NCBI GenBank assembly: GCA_964369225.1
Contig: CAYJER010000075.1
Location: forward strand, 1 to 5,261
Length of the DNA: 5,261 bases
From: SIG603 sp964369225
GTDB lineage: Bacteria; Bacillota; Clostridia; Oscillospirales; Acutalibacteraceae
Reading direction: 5' to 3'
Position numbers and translations under genes: made by a program. Under the pieces are notes generated by a model that worked only from the letters and a program-made list of their open reading frames with translations, did no database searches and was not told where the DNA came from. Below, piece by piece: positions 1-5,031 of this stretch (position 1 is its first letter; every line of letters starts with the position of its first letter).

Positions 1-4
1 GAAT

Positions 5-57
5 AAAAAAATTAAGGCTAGAAACCCTGATAACTACTGGGTTTCTAGCCTTTTTTT
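5..57. terminator. Bidirectional intrinsic terminator (repeat copy 1)
   Basis: A perfect inverted repeat pairs GGCTAGAAACCC (16-27) with GGGTTTCTAGCC (39-50) around an 11-base loop, extended by AA/TT at the base. On the plus strand it runs into seven T (51-57). On the minus strand it runs into TTAA followed by seven T (complement of 5-11). It could therefore stop transcripts arriving from either side: a gene left of the window reading rightwards, or read-through from the minus-strand operon. Confidence 0.88.
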
Positions 58-65
58 ATGCTCTG

Positions 66-87
66 TGATATTAAATTGATATTAAAA
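66..87 (+). repeat. Tandem 11-bp repeat pair, copy A (possible integrase arm sites)
   Basis: Two head-to-tail units, TGATATTAAAT and TGATATTAAAA, sit exactly 11 bases apart, about one helical turn. Related pairs occur at 185-206 (19 of 22 bases identical) and 377-398 (21 of 22). Tyrosine integrases with an AP2-like N-terminal arm-binding domain, such as that of Tn916, bind short direct repeats of about this length near the element ends. The integrase at 3940-5031 has such a domain, so arm sites are a reasonable but untested reading. Confidence 0.5.
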
Positions 88-127
88 TTAGTATCAGCAA
101 GATAAATATTTTTATTATTGGCTTTAT

Positions 128-148
128 CACGAGCGTGTCACGCTTGTG
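128..148. promoter_or_regulatory. 21-bp dyad of unknown role
   Basis: CACGAGCGTG and CACGCTTGTG form ten-base arms around a single central T, with one G-T imperfection; the inner AGCGTG-T-CACGCT is perfect. It is the most GC-rich patch of the spacer. No T-tract follows, so it is not an intrinsic terminator. The tight, odd-length symmetry resembles a protein binding site, for example an operator or a recombinase core. The role is not known. Confidence 0.4.
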
Positions 149-184
149 TTATTGCTGGATAAGAGAAGGAATTTTTGTAGTTTC

Positions 185-206
185 TGATATTATTTTGATA
201 GTAAAA
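185..206 (+). repeat. Tandem 11-bp repeat pair, copy B
   Basis: TGATATTATTT followed by TGATAGTAAAA matches copy A (66-87) at 19 of 22 positions and keeps the 11-base period. Unlike the other two copies it is not attached to a terminator hairpin, so the motif recurs independently of the 95-bp duplication. This favours a function, such as protein binding, for the 11-mers themselves, although chance in AT-rich DNA cannot be excluded. Confidence 0.4.
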
Positions 207-216
207 GGTCATGCAA

Positions 217-231
217 TACGAATAATTCGTA
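217..231. promoter_or_regulatory. 15-bp dyad of unknown role
   Basis: TACGAAT and ATTCGTA form perfect seven-base arms around a central A. Like the dyad at 128-148 it has an odd length and a single central base, but the arm sequences differ. It may be an operator-like site; no adjacent promoter was identified. Confidence 0.3.
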
Positions 232-315
232 ATAAAAAGCTTCATTGAGAATATGAAAATGTCGATGTTTCAAAAGAAAATATTATATATAAATTTGCAT
301 GTGACGAAATGGAAT

Positions 316-363
316 AAAAAAATTAAGGCTAGGAACCGTGATAAATACAGGGCTTCTAGCCTT
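316..363 (-). terminator. Intrinsic terminator of the minus-strand operon (repeat copy 2)
   Basis: Read on the minus strand, GGCTAGAAGCC (complement of 351-361) pairs with GGTTCCTAGCC (complement of 327-337) with one A-C mismatch and one G-U pair. The loop is 13 bases, and TTAA plus seven T follow. It lies about 47 bases past the stop codon of the last operon gene, which suits its role as the operon terminator. On the plus strand the tail is TTTCGCT, so termination rightwards is unlikely. Confidence 0.75.
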
Positions 364-376
364 TCGCTATGTGTCG

Positions 377-398
377 TGATATTAAATTGATATTAGAA
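377..398 (+). repeat. Tandem 11-bp repeat pair, copy C
   Basis: TGATATTAAAT followed by TGATATTAGAA differs from copy A (66-87) at a single base, although the surrounding 95-bp repeat is only about 83% identical. The tandem 11-mers are thus among the best conserved parts of the duplication, as expected if a protein binds them. Confidence 0.5.
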
Positions 399-409
399 AT
401 ATGATCGCT

Positions 410-1909
410 TCAATTAATGTATTCAGAAAGCCAATATTTTATATTATTAAAAAAAGTAATAATAATAGGGTCTGAACTCAAATTTTCTACGCAAAATACA
501 CAAATAAGCAGAAATACGATCCATAAGCCAACATATATTTTTTTGAATCTGTTCACTAAATTCATTGCATCATTTTTAATCGAATCGTTTTCGAATATTT
601 TATTTAAGTCATCAGGAGATAATAAATCGTTATAGTTCTTTTTTAGTAATTCATAACTTTTTTCTATATTTTTCATATTGTTGTTGTGTTCAAAAATCGA
701 AAGAAGCATAAAAACAAATGAACCTAAAATTATTATTTCTGATATAGCAGTTATATCTTTTGTGAAAATATTATTTAATGGCTGTGATGACGTAGCGTTA
801 CTAATAAAAACAGTCAGAATAAAAGCAATCATAGTAAATAGATTGGCTTTTAATTTACTAAGTATTTGCATTGAATATTCACCAGTTTTAGATACTAAAT
901 CATACAAAAAACTTGAAAGTTCATTTTTTAAATCTAAATATCTATCAACATTTTCTTTTAAATATAAATTGTAATTAGAGTGTATAGAAGACAAAGTTCT
1001 ATCATCAAGCAATTGCAAACTCATATTTTTACAATGTAGACTAATCATATTTCGAGCAATCATTAGCTTATCAGTTGAAAAATTTTGAAAGTATATCCAA
1101 TTACAAATATCAATGATATGCTGATTAAACACTATGGTGCTTAGTCGAATATGCTCTGTAAAAGTTCGTTGTCCTATAATTTGAATATTTAGTTCACTTT
1201 CAGTGATTGTACTAGAATTACTTATATAAGCAAGTGATAAAAGCGTTGCAAGAGTATTAAAACGTTCGGTTAATGGATTGTTGGGATAATTCAACTCAAA
1301 AGTAAAATCTAAAGGTGACAAGTGAATATTATTAAAATTAAGAAAGAACACATTAGATTTTGCATCAGAAATACACTTATACCTTGTATCTTGAAATTGC
1401 ATTATAGAAGCAATTTGTGAATGTGGAATAAACTTAAAGGTACTGGTAAAAAACATTGGTGCCTCATCAAGCATATCGAATGTAACACCATTAGCATCTT
1501 CAGCTATTATTGTAGACATCGCTTTCATAAAATCTAAAACAGATAGAGCATTCAAATCTAGAGCGAAATCTTTATATGAATATATCGAAAAAACACCATC
1601 CTTAAGTTCTTTTTTTATATTTAATTTAGCAATGAAATGACTATCTTCTTCTGAGTTATCTAGAAAATCCGCCCATAGTTGCTCTGTTGGTAAGTTACTA
1701 CACTCAAAAGCAATTGAATCATCAGCACCATTATATAATATGAGGGTTGTTTTATCTCTATGTGGAAATTTGAGTAAAACTGAGATTACATTATTTATTG
1801 TAGTAAATGTTGATTTAGGACAAGAAAAACTAATATTAACTTCTTTAACACGTTCGTAAATATTAAACTCAAAACAGTTGAGGTCAACTTTGAGTTTTTC
1901 TAATAACAT
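410..1909 (-). CDS. Uncharacterised protein with C-terminal membrane segments; candidate effector
   Basis: I do not recognise the family. The 499-residue product has a soluble N-terminal part of about 350 residues with mixed alpha/beta character and no evident catalytic motif or signal peptide. The C-terminal part is membrane-associated: hydrophobic segments at about 355-371 and 388-406, then a charged, probably helical stretch (about 409-456), then a third segment at about 456-474 and a short hydrophobic tail around 480-493. The start is supported by AAGGAG seven bases before ATG, inside the 15-base gap from the upstream gene, so it is probably co-transcribed with the NdpA-like gene. A large soluble sensor-like domain ending in membrane helices, paired with a putative DNA-associated protein and carried on an element, suggests a membrane-acting defence effector. 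That is inference from architecture and position only. The stop is TGA, and the operon terminator follows at 316-363. Confidence 0.85.
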   Translation of the reverse strand: MLLEKLKVDLNCFEFNIYERVKEVNISFSCPKSTFTTINNVISVLLKFPHRDKTTLILYNGADDSIAFECSNLPTEQLWADFLDNSEEDSHFIAKLNIKKELKDGVFSIYSYKDFALDLNALSVLDFMKAMSTIIAEDANGVTFDMLDEAPMFFTSTFKFIPHSQIASIMQFQDTRYKCISDAKSNVFFLNFNNIHLSPLDFTFELNYPNNPLTERFNTLATLLSLAYISNSSTITESELNIQIIGQRTFTEHIRLSTIVFNQHIIDICNWIYFQNFSTDKLMIARNMISLHCKNMSLQLLDDRTLSSIHSNYNLYLKENVDRYLDLKNELSSFLYDLVSKTGEYSMQILSKLKANLFTMIAFILTVFISNATSSQPLNNIFTKDITAISEIIILGSFVFMLLSIFEHNNNMKNIEKSYELLKKNYNDLLSPDDLNKIFENDSIKNDAMNLVNRFKKIYVGLWIVFLLICVFCVENLSSDPIIITFFNNIKYWLSEYIN

Positions 1910-1924
1910 AATATTTCTCCTTTC

Positions 1925-2962
1925 CTAATCTTGAGTTGGAGCTTGGTATGTTCTAAACAATTCTATATTGTCAGTTTTTATTACTATGTATTGCCCGCCA
2001 TCTTCCTTTCTCTCGGAATATATATTTTGTTCGAGGTTTGCAATATAGTCAGATATTTTTAACTCTATTCCTTCGTTGACTTTGTAAACAGTTCTGATTT
2101 TAGCTTTTATAGCACTTGGTTGAGAGTTGAATTGTCTATCAAAATTATACTTTATAGGAAGCTCATCCAAAAGGTTTAGTGTTTCTCTATATTTCTCTGA
2201 TGGTATAGATGCAGGAGTATAATTTGTGAGTTGCTCCATTAAATCACTATAATCAAAAAAGGCATTGGTTCTAAAGTGAGAAATGATTGTATTTTTTAAT
2301 ATTGTATAGTCATGAGGGAAATCTTTCTTAACACGTCTTTTAAGAACGGAATCTATGTGTTTATATGCTCTCCCTGTATTAACTTCATCAGTGTTCAACT
2401 CAACAAGTTCTAAGAACTCATTGTTCCAGTATTTTGCACCAGTATTAGAGTATACTTTGGCTCGAATTTTAGTATCAATAGGTTCTAGGTCTAGCAAACA
2501 AGTTTTCCATATTTTATTGTTATCCTCAGAAAATCCAGCTTTTATAGAAAAATCGGTATCATCTATAAAACTAATATGTTCAACTTTTGCAAGTAAGTAA
2601 TAATATTTTTCTTGAACATCATCATACAACAAGCTTTGAATCAGACTTCCTTTTTGTATGTTAGAATTTAAATTCATGCTTCTTTGTTCTGCGTTGAGTT
2701 CCTTTTGTAGCAATCTTTGTGCAATATCATTCATGTTTGAAGTTTTGATACTCATATCATCAGGGGCATCCGCTATTGCTAAGGCACAACTGACCACTTG
2801 GGTTGTTAATGATGTAGACTGATACTCCTTAACATTACTATTAGAATTAATGTAAGAAATTAATGTGTTAGCAAAAACATTAAATTCCGAAGGAATATCT
2901 CTACTTTCGATGCTTTCAGTTTCTCTATTTATAACAATAAGTGATTTGCTTACGATATCCAT
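1925..2962 (-). CDS. NdpA/YejK-like nucleoid-associated protein (putative)
   Basis: The 345-residue product resembles the 37-kDa nucleoid-associated protein family (NdpA/YejK) by eye. The similarity covers a helical N-terminal region (about 20-100) and a core at about 104-190 with GSLIQSLLY, a YYYLLAKVEH strand, FIDDTDF and the YWNNEFLEL segment. It ends in a C-terminal beta pattern at about 297-336 (GIELKISDY through GGQYIVIKT) as in family members. The length fits the family. Known NdpA proteins associate with the nucleoid; their biochemical role is poorly defined. No membrane segment is seen. The start has AAAGGAGATC just upstream of ATG, within the 18-base gap behind the repressor gene; the stop is TAG. 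Position between a repressor and a membrane protein suggests a DNA-sensing or DNA-binding partner of the downstream product, not a housekeeping gene. The family call is from memory of sequence patterns and needs a profile search. Confidence 0.8.
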   Translation of the reverse strand: MDIVSKSLIVINRETESIESRDIPSEFNVFANTLISYINSNSNVKEYQSTSLTTQVVSCALAIADAPDDMSIKTSNMNDIAQRLLQKELNAEQRSMNLNSNIQKGSLIQSLLYDDVQEKYYYLLAKVEHISFIDDTDFSIKAGFSEDNNKIWKTCLLDLEPIDTKIRAKVYSNTGAKYWNNEFLELVELNTDEVNTGRAYKHIDSVLKRRVKKDFPHDYTILKNTIISHFRTNAFFDYSDLMEQLTNYTPASIPSEKYRETLNLLDELPIKYNFDRQFNSQPSAIKAKIRTVYKVNEGIELKISDYIANLEQNIYSERKEDGGQYIVIKTDNIELFRTYQAPTQD

Positions 2963-2980
2963 ATTGATCTCCTTTACATT

Positions 2981-3574
2981 TTAATTATTTTTGTTTAACC
3001 ACTCAACTCTCTTCTTATTTCGTTCTTCCCTGCTTAATTCTGGTATAACTCTTTTAGTTAAAGGCTGTGCTTGATAATACTTCAAGTCGCGGTCTTTTTT
3101 AAACTCATAAGTTTCTGCATCAATTTCATAAGATTCAACATCAAGATTTAACTCCTTAACAGATTCAAGCATCTGACATAAATCAGCATTATGCTTATGT
3201 TTTTTATCGTTGCCGTAAATAGTCAATGTTGCAGTCCATCTACTCTCAGGTGTTTCTCTATCTGGTTTATTCAAATCAATTTTTATATCGATTTCATTGA
3301 CTTCCATTAACTTATACATAATGGTAGCCAAGTCTTTTACTTCATTGATTTCTAGCTTGTTATCTTCATCAACTGTAAGCCCACATAACCAATCTAATGA
3401 TATATTACATTTTTTAGCAATAGTAATCATCACCTCGGTAGTAGGTGAATTCTTATTGTTTTCATACGCAGATAATGACGGCTGTGGTACACCTACAAAT
3501 TCAGCAAACTCTTTTTGTGTGTAACCTAGCCTTTTGCGTGTCATCTGTAATTTATCGCCAAGTGTTATATCCAT
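2981..3574 (-). CDS. XRE-family HTH repressor of the element
   Basis: The 197-residue product begins with a classic Cro/CI-type helix-turn-helix at about residues 6-64. It includes GYTQKEFAEFVGV and the recognition helix region VPQPSLSAYENN, then the conserved SPTTEVMITIAKKCNISLDWLCGL end. The remaining ~130 residues are a charged domain with no S24/LexA-like Ser-Lys protease motif and a basic, lysine/arginine-rich tail, so self-cleavage in the SOS response is not expected. It is transcribed divergently from xis-int and faces the shared control region, the standard place for the repressor of an integrative element; it probably represses that promoter and regulates its own. No ImmA-type metallopeptidase gene lies beside it. 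AGGAGA lies ten bases before ATG. It is the first gene of a tight three-gene operon, so the two downstream genes share its promoter. Confidence 0.9.
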   Translation of the reverse strand: MDITLGDKLQMTRKRLGYTQKEFAEFVGVPQPSLSAYENNKNSPTTEVMITIAKKCNISLDWLCGLTVDEDNKLEINEVKDLATIMYKLMEVNEIDIKIDLNKPDRETPESRWTATLTIYGNDKKHKHNADLCQMLESVKELNLDVESYEIDAETYEFKKDRDLKYYQAQPLTKRVIPELSREERNKKRVEWLNKNN

Positions 3575-3625
3575 AATTATATACTCTCCTATTCTGAAAT
3601 AACTATTATAATTAGTATATCATAA

Positions 3626-3654
3626 AATATATGAAAAATAAATATTTATTTCAA
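3626..3654 (-). promoter_or_regulatory. Sigma-A-type promoter of the repressor operon
   Basis: On the minus strand, TTGAAA (3649-3654) and TATATT (3626-3631) are separated by exactly 17 bases, giving a leader of roughly 45 bases before the repressor ATG. An alternative or additional extended -10, TGATATACT (complement of 3614-3622), lies just downstream with a weak -35. The -35 box overlaps the palindrome at 3636-3651, so the operon is likely to be autoregulated. Confidence 0.65.
3636..3651. promoter_or_regulatory. 16-bp palindrome in the repressor-operon promoter
   Basis: AAATAAAT and ATTTATTT form a perfect palindrome between the -35 and -10 boxes of the minus-strand promoter. A second, slightly offset symmetry, TGAAA-N12-TTTCA, covers 3632-3653. 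It is a candidate operator for negative autoregulation by the XRE protein, but the sequence is pure A/T and could be compositional. Confidence 0.4.
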
Positions 3655-3658
3655 AATA

Positions 3659-3684
3659 TTATATTGACTTTTAAATCAATATAA
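3659..3684. promoter_or_regulatory. Dyad overlapping the xis-int -35 box; candidate operator
   Basis: TTATATTGA (3659-3667) and TCAATATAA (3676-3684) are perfect nine-base arms separated by eight bases. The left arm contains most of the plus-strand -35 box, TTGACT. Binding here would directly block the integration/excision promoter, making this the best candidate for the XRE repressor's main operator. The arms are longer and less repetitive than chance AT symmetry usually gives, though no footprint can be inferred. Confidence 0.55.
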
Positions 3685-3692
3685 ATTATAAT
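3664..3692 (+). promoter_or_regulatory. Strong sigma-A-type promoter of the xis-int-mob operon
   Basis: TTGACT (3664-3669) and a consensus TATAAT (3687-3692) are separated by exactly 17 bases. Transcription should start near 3699, about 50 bases before the excisionase-like ATG. Such a near-consensus promoter needs repression for the element to stay quiet, consistent with the dyad over its -35 box. It lies back-to-back with the minus-strand promoter; the two -35 boxes are only nine bases apart. Confidence 0.8.
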
Positions 3693-3693
3693 A

Positions 3694-3720
3694 ATAAATA
3701 TAGCTAATAACTATATTTAT
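3694..3720. promoter_or_regulatory. Dyad at the xis-int transcription start
   Basis: ATAAATATAG (3694-3703) and CTATATTTAT (3711-3720) are perfect ten-base arms around seven bases. The site covers the predicted start of the plus-strand transcript, so it could be a second operator or an excisionase site; transcribed, it would give only a weak A/U hairpin. No T-tract follows, so it is not a terminator. Confidence 0.45.
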
Positions 3721-3749
3721 ACTAATATTAAATAATAAGGAGAAAAACT

Positions 3750-3953
3750 ATGGAAAAATCAAGATTTATCACATCAAAAGAAGTAGCAGAAGAATTAGGA
3801 GTTTCAAAATCTTTTGCGTACAAAGTTGTTCGTCAGCTAAATGATGAACTGAAAAAGAAAGGCTTTATGATAGTATCAGGCAAAGTCAGCCGAGTTTACT
3901 ACGAAGAAAAATTTTACGGATTAAAGGAGGAAAGACAACATGTCAGCGTATAA
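3750..3953 (+). CDS. Small excisionase-like winged HTH protein
   Basis: The 67-residue product has an excisionase/MerR-type fold signature: a first helix around 9-18 (SKEVAEELGV), a second helix around 20-34 (KSFAYKVVRQLNDEL), and a wing-like strand pair at about 38-57 (GFMIVSGKVSRVYYEEKFYG). It resembles the small proteins found directly before tyrosine integrases in Clostridia elements (DUF6462-type from memory, unchecked). The likely role is to bend DNA at the element ends and bias the integrase towards excision, and possibly to regulate transcription. AAGGAG lies seven bases before ATG. Its last 14 bases overlap the integrase gene, which implies translational coupling. It is the first gene of the plus-strand operon. 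Confidence 0.82.
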   Translation: MEKSRFITSKEVAEELGVSKSFAYKVVRQLNDELKKKGFMIVSGKVSRVYYEEKFYGLKEERQHVSV

Positions 3954-5031
3954 AGACGATAAAACAGGCAAATGGTATTGTTTTTTCTATTATCGTGACT
4001 TCACTGGCAAGAATAAAGGTAAAACCAAACGAGGTTTTGAAACAAAGCGTGAAGCCTTAGAATGGGAGCGAAATTTTAAACAAACTCAATCAGGTAGCCT
4101 AGAAATGCTTTTTAAAGACTTTATTTTAGTTTATCACGAGGATATTAAAGCTAGAGTAAAACTCAATACATTTATAACTAAGCGAAATATCACTAATAGA
4201 AAGATACTACCCTATTTTGCAGACAAGCGTATCCAAGATATTAGAGCAGCAGACGTCATAAAATGGCAAAATATAATGCTAAATTATAAAGACGAAGACG
4301 GAAAACCATATTCACCTGTGTATCTTAAAACCTTACATAATCAGCTCAGTGCAATTTTTAATCACGCTGTTCGTTTTTATTCTCTCAAAGAAAACCCAGC
4401 TCAAAAAGCAGGAAATATGGGTAAAGAACGTGGTAAGGAAATGAAGTTTTGGACTAAAGAAGAATATCTTAAATTTTCTGACGCAATAATGGACAAGCCT
4501 ATCTCTTTTTATTGCTTTGAGGTGCTTTATTGGACTTCGTGCCGTTTAGGAGAAATGCTTGCGTTGACACCAAATGATATAGATTTAAAAAATGAAACTA
4601 TTACAATAAGCAAATCATATCAGAGGTTGGAAGGTCAAGATTATATTACTTCACCAAAAACAGAAAAGAGCAATCGTATAATTAAAATACCTGATTTCTT
4701 AGCAGAAGAATTAGACGAATATATGAATACTCTTTATAAAATCGAGCCTAATCAACGATTATTTGAAGTTACAAAACATTTTCTACATAATGAAATGACA
4801 AGAGGAAGTAAGCTTGCTGGAGTACAGAGGATCAGGATCCATGATATTCGACATTCTGGAATTTCTTTGCTCATTGACCTGGGTTTTAGTGCTGTTGCAA
4901 TAGCTTCAAGGGTTGGTCACGAGAGTATAGATATAACATACCGATACGCTCACCTATTTCCATCAAAACAGATTGATATGGCAAACAAATTATCTATTGA
5001 AAGGAATGGTGCAGATGTCACAAAAGATTAA
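3940..5031 (+). CDS. int: Tyrosine-type site-specific integrase
   Basis: The 363-residue product has the full length and domain order of Tn916-type integrases. An AP2-like arm-binding domain spans about 2-48 (WYCFFYYRD, then KTKRGFETKREALEWE), a SAM-like core-binding domain about 53-157, and the catalytic domain about 168-352. All expected active-site residues are visible: Arg202 (SCRLGEML), Lys240 (SPKTEKSNR), His301 and Arg304 (HDIRHS), His327 (VGHES) and the nucleophile Tyr336 (YRYAHL). The enzyme therefore appears intact. It would integrate and excise the element by strand exchange at att cores. ATG is preceded by AAAGGAGG at 3923-3930, inside the end of the excisionase-like gene, and its own end overlaps the next gene by 17 bases. 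Expression depends on the repressed promoter at 3664-3692. Confidence 0.96.
   Translation: MSAYKDDKTGKWYCFFYYRDFTGKNKGKTKRGFETKREALEWERNFKQTQSGSLEMLFKDFILVYHEDIKARVKLNTFITKRNITNRKILPYFADKRIQDIRAADVIKWQNIMLNYKDEDGKPYSPVYLKTLHNQLSAIFNHAVRFYSLKENPAQKAGNMGKERGKEMKFWTKEEYLKFSDAIMDKPISFYCFEVLYWTSCRLGEMLALTPNDIDLKNETITISKSYQRLEGQDYITSPKTEKSNRIIKIPDFLAEELDEYMNTLYKIEPNQRLFEVTKHFLHNEMTRGSKLAGVQRIRIHDIRHSGISLLIDLGFSAVAIASRVGHESIDITYRYAHLFPSKQIDMANKLSIERNGADVTKD

Larger units (their letters stand above)
1..95. repeat. 95-bp direct repeat, copy 1 (terminator plus tandem 11-mers)
   Basis: This stretch aligns without gaps to 312-406, with 79 of 95 positions identical by hand alignment. Conservation is highest in the first 21 bases (A-tract and left stem) and around 65-84. 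The unit contains a hairpin terminator (5-57) and then two tandem 11-bp repeats (66-87). The repeat could start left of position 1, because the window begins inside or at its edge. Confidence 0.85.
58..311. other. Gene-free spacer between the two repeat copies
   Basis: About 250 AT-rich bases hold no credible coding region. The longest minus-strand ATG-started reading frame noticed (138-245) is 35 codons with no Shine-Dalgarno sequence. What can be seen is structural: 11-bp tandem repeats at 66-87 and 185-206, a 21-bp dyad at 128-148 and a 15-bp dyad at 217-231. A minus-strand TATAAT (282-287) has no good -35 partner. The stretch may hold integrase or regulator binding sites, or be the decayed remnant of a gene lost between the duplicated terminators. 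Confidence 0.6.
312..406. repeat. 95-bp direct repeat, copy 2
   Basis: This is the diverged second copy of 1-95. It ends four bases before the stop codon of the minus-strand gene at 410-1909, so it is the immediate 3' flank of that operon. Substitutions cluster in the hairpin arms and loop (333, 338, 345, 349, 353) and in the former T-tract (365-367), which removes plus-strand terminator function while keeping the minus-strand T-tract. Confidence 0.85.

Noticed and set aside
138..245. Minus-strand 35-codon frame starting MKLFITNYSY
   Set aside because: No Shine-Dalgarno sequence, no promoter with a good -35, and its stop falls in the 128-148 dyad; most likely chance in AT-rich DNA.
58..311. 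Small RNA gene on the minus strand, ending at the copy 1 terminator
   Set aside because: A TATAAT exists at 282-287 but its -35 region is poor, and no conserved RNA fold could be recognised. Left as a possibility only within the spacer entry.
1..406. CRISPR array or transposon ends
   Set aside because: Only two long diverged direct repeats with a single spacer-like interval, no regular repeat-spacer pattern, no terminal inverted repeats and no transposase.
417..974. Plus-strand open frames of 72 and 98 codons (417-635 and 678-974)
   Set aside because: They lie antisense within the well-supported 499-residue minus-strand gene, lack Shine-Dalgarno sites and have low-complexity, unfamily-like translations.
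2355..2600. Plus-strand open frame of 81 codons
   Set aside because: Antisense to the NdpA-like gene, no ribosome binding site, no recognisable domain.
410..2962. Assignment of the two cargo genes to Kiwa (KwaA/KwaB) or RexAB by homology
   Set aside because: The sizes and visible sequence do not match: KwaA and RexB are small multi-pass membrane proteins, whereas this one has a ~350-residue soluble part. Only the architectural analogy is kept.
3297..3524. Plus-strand open frame of 75 codons
   Set aside because: Antisense to the HTH-coding part of the repressor gene; no ribosome binding site.
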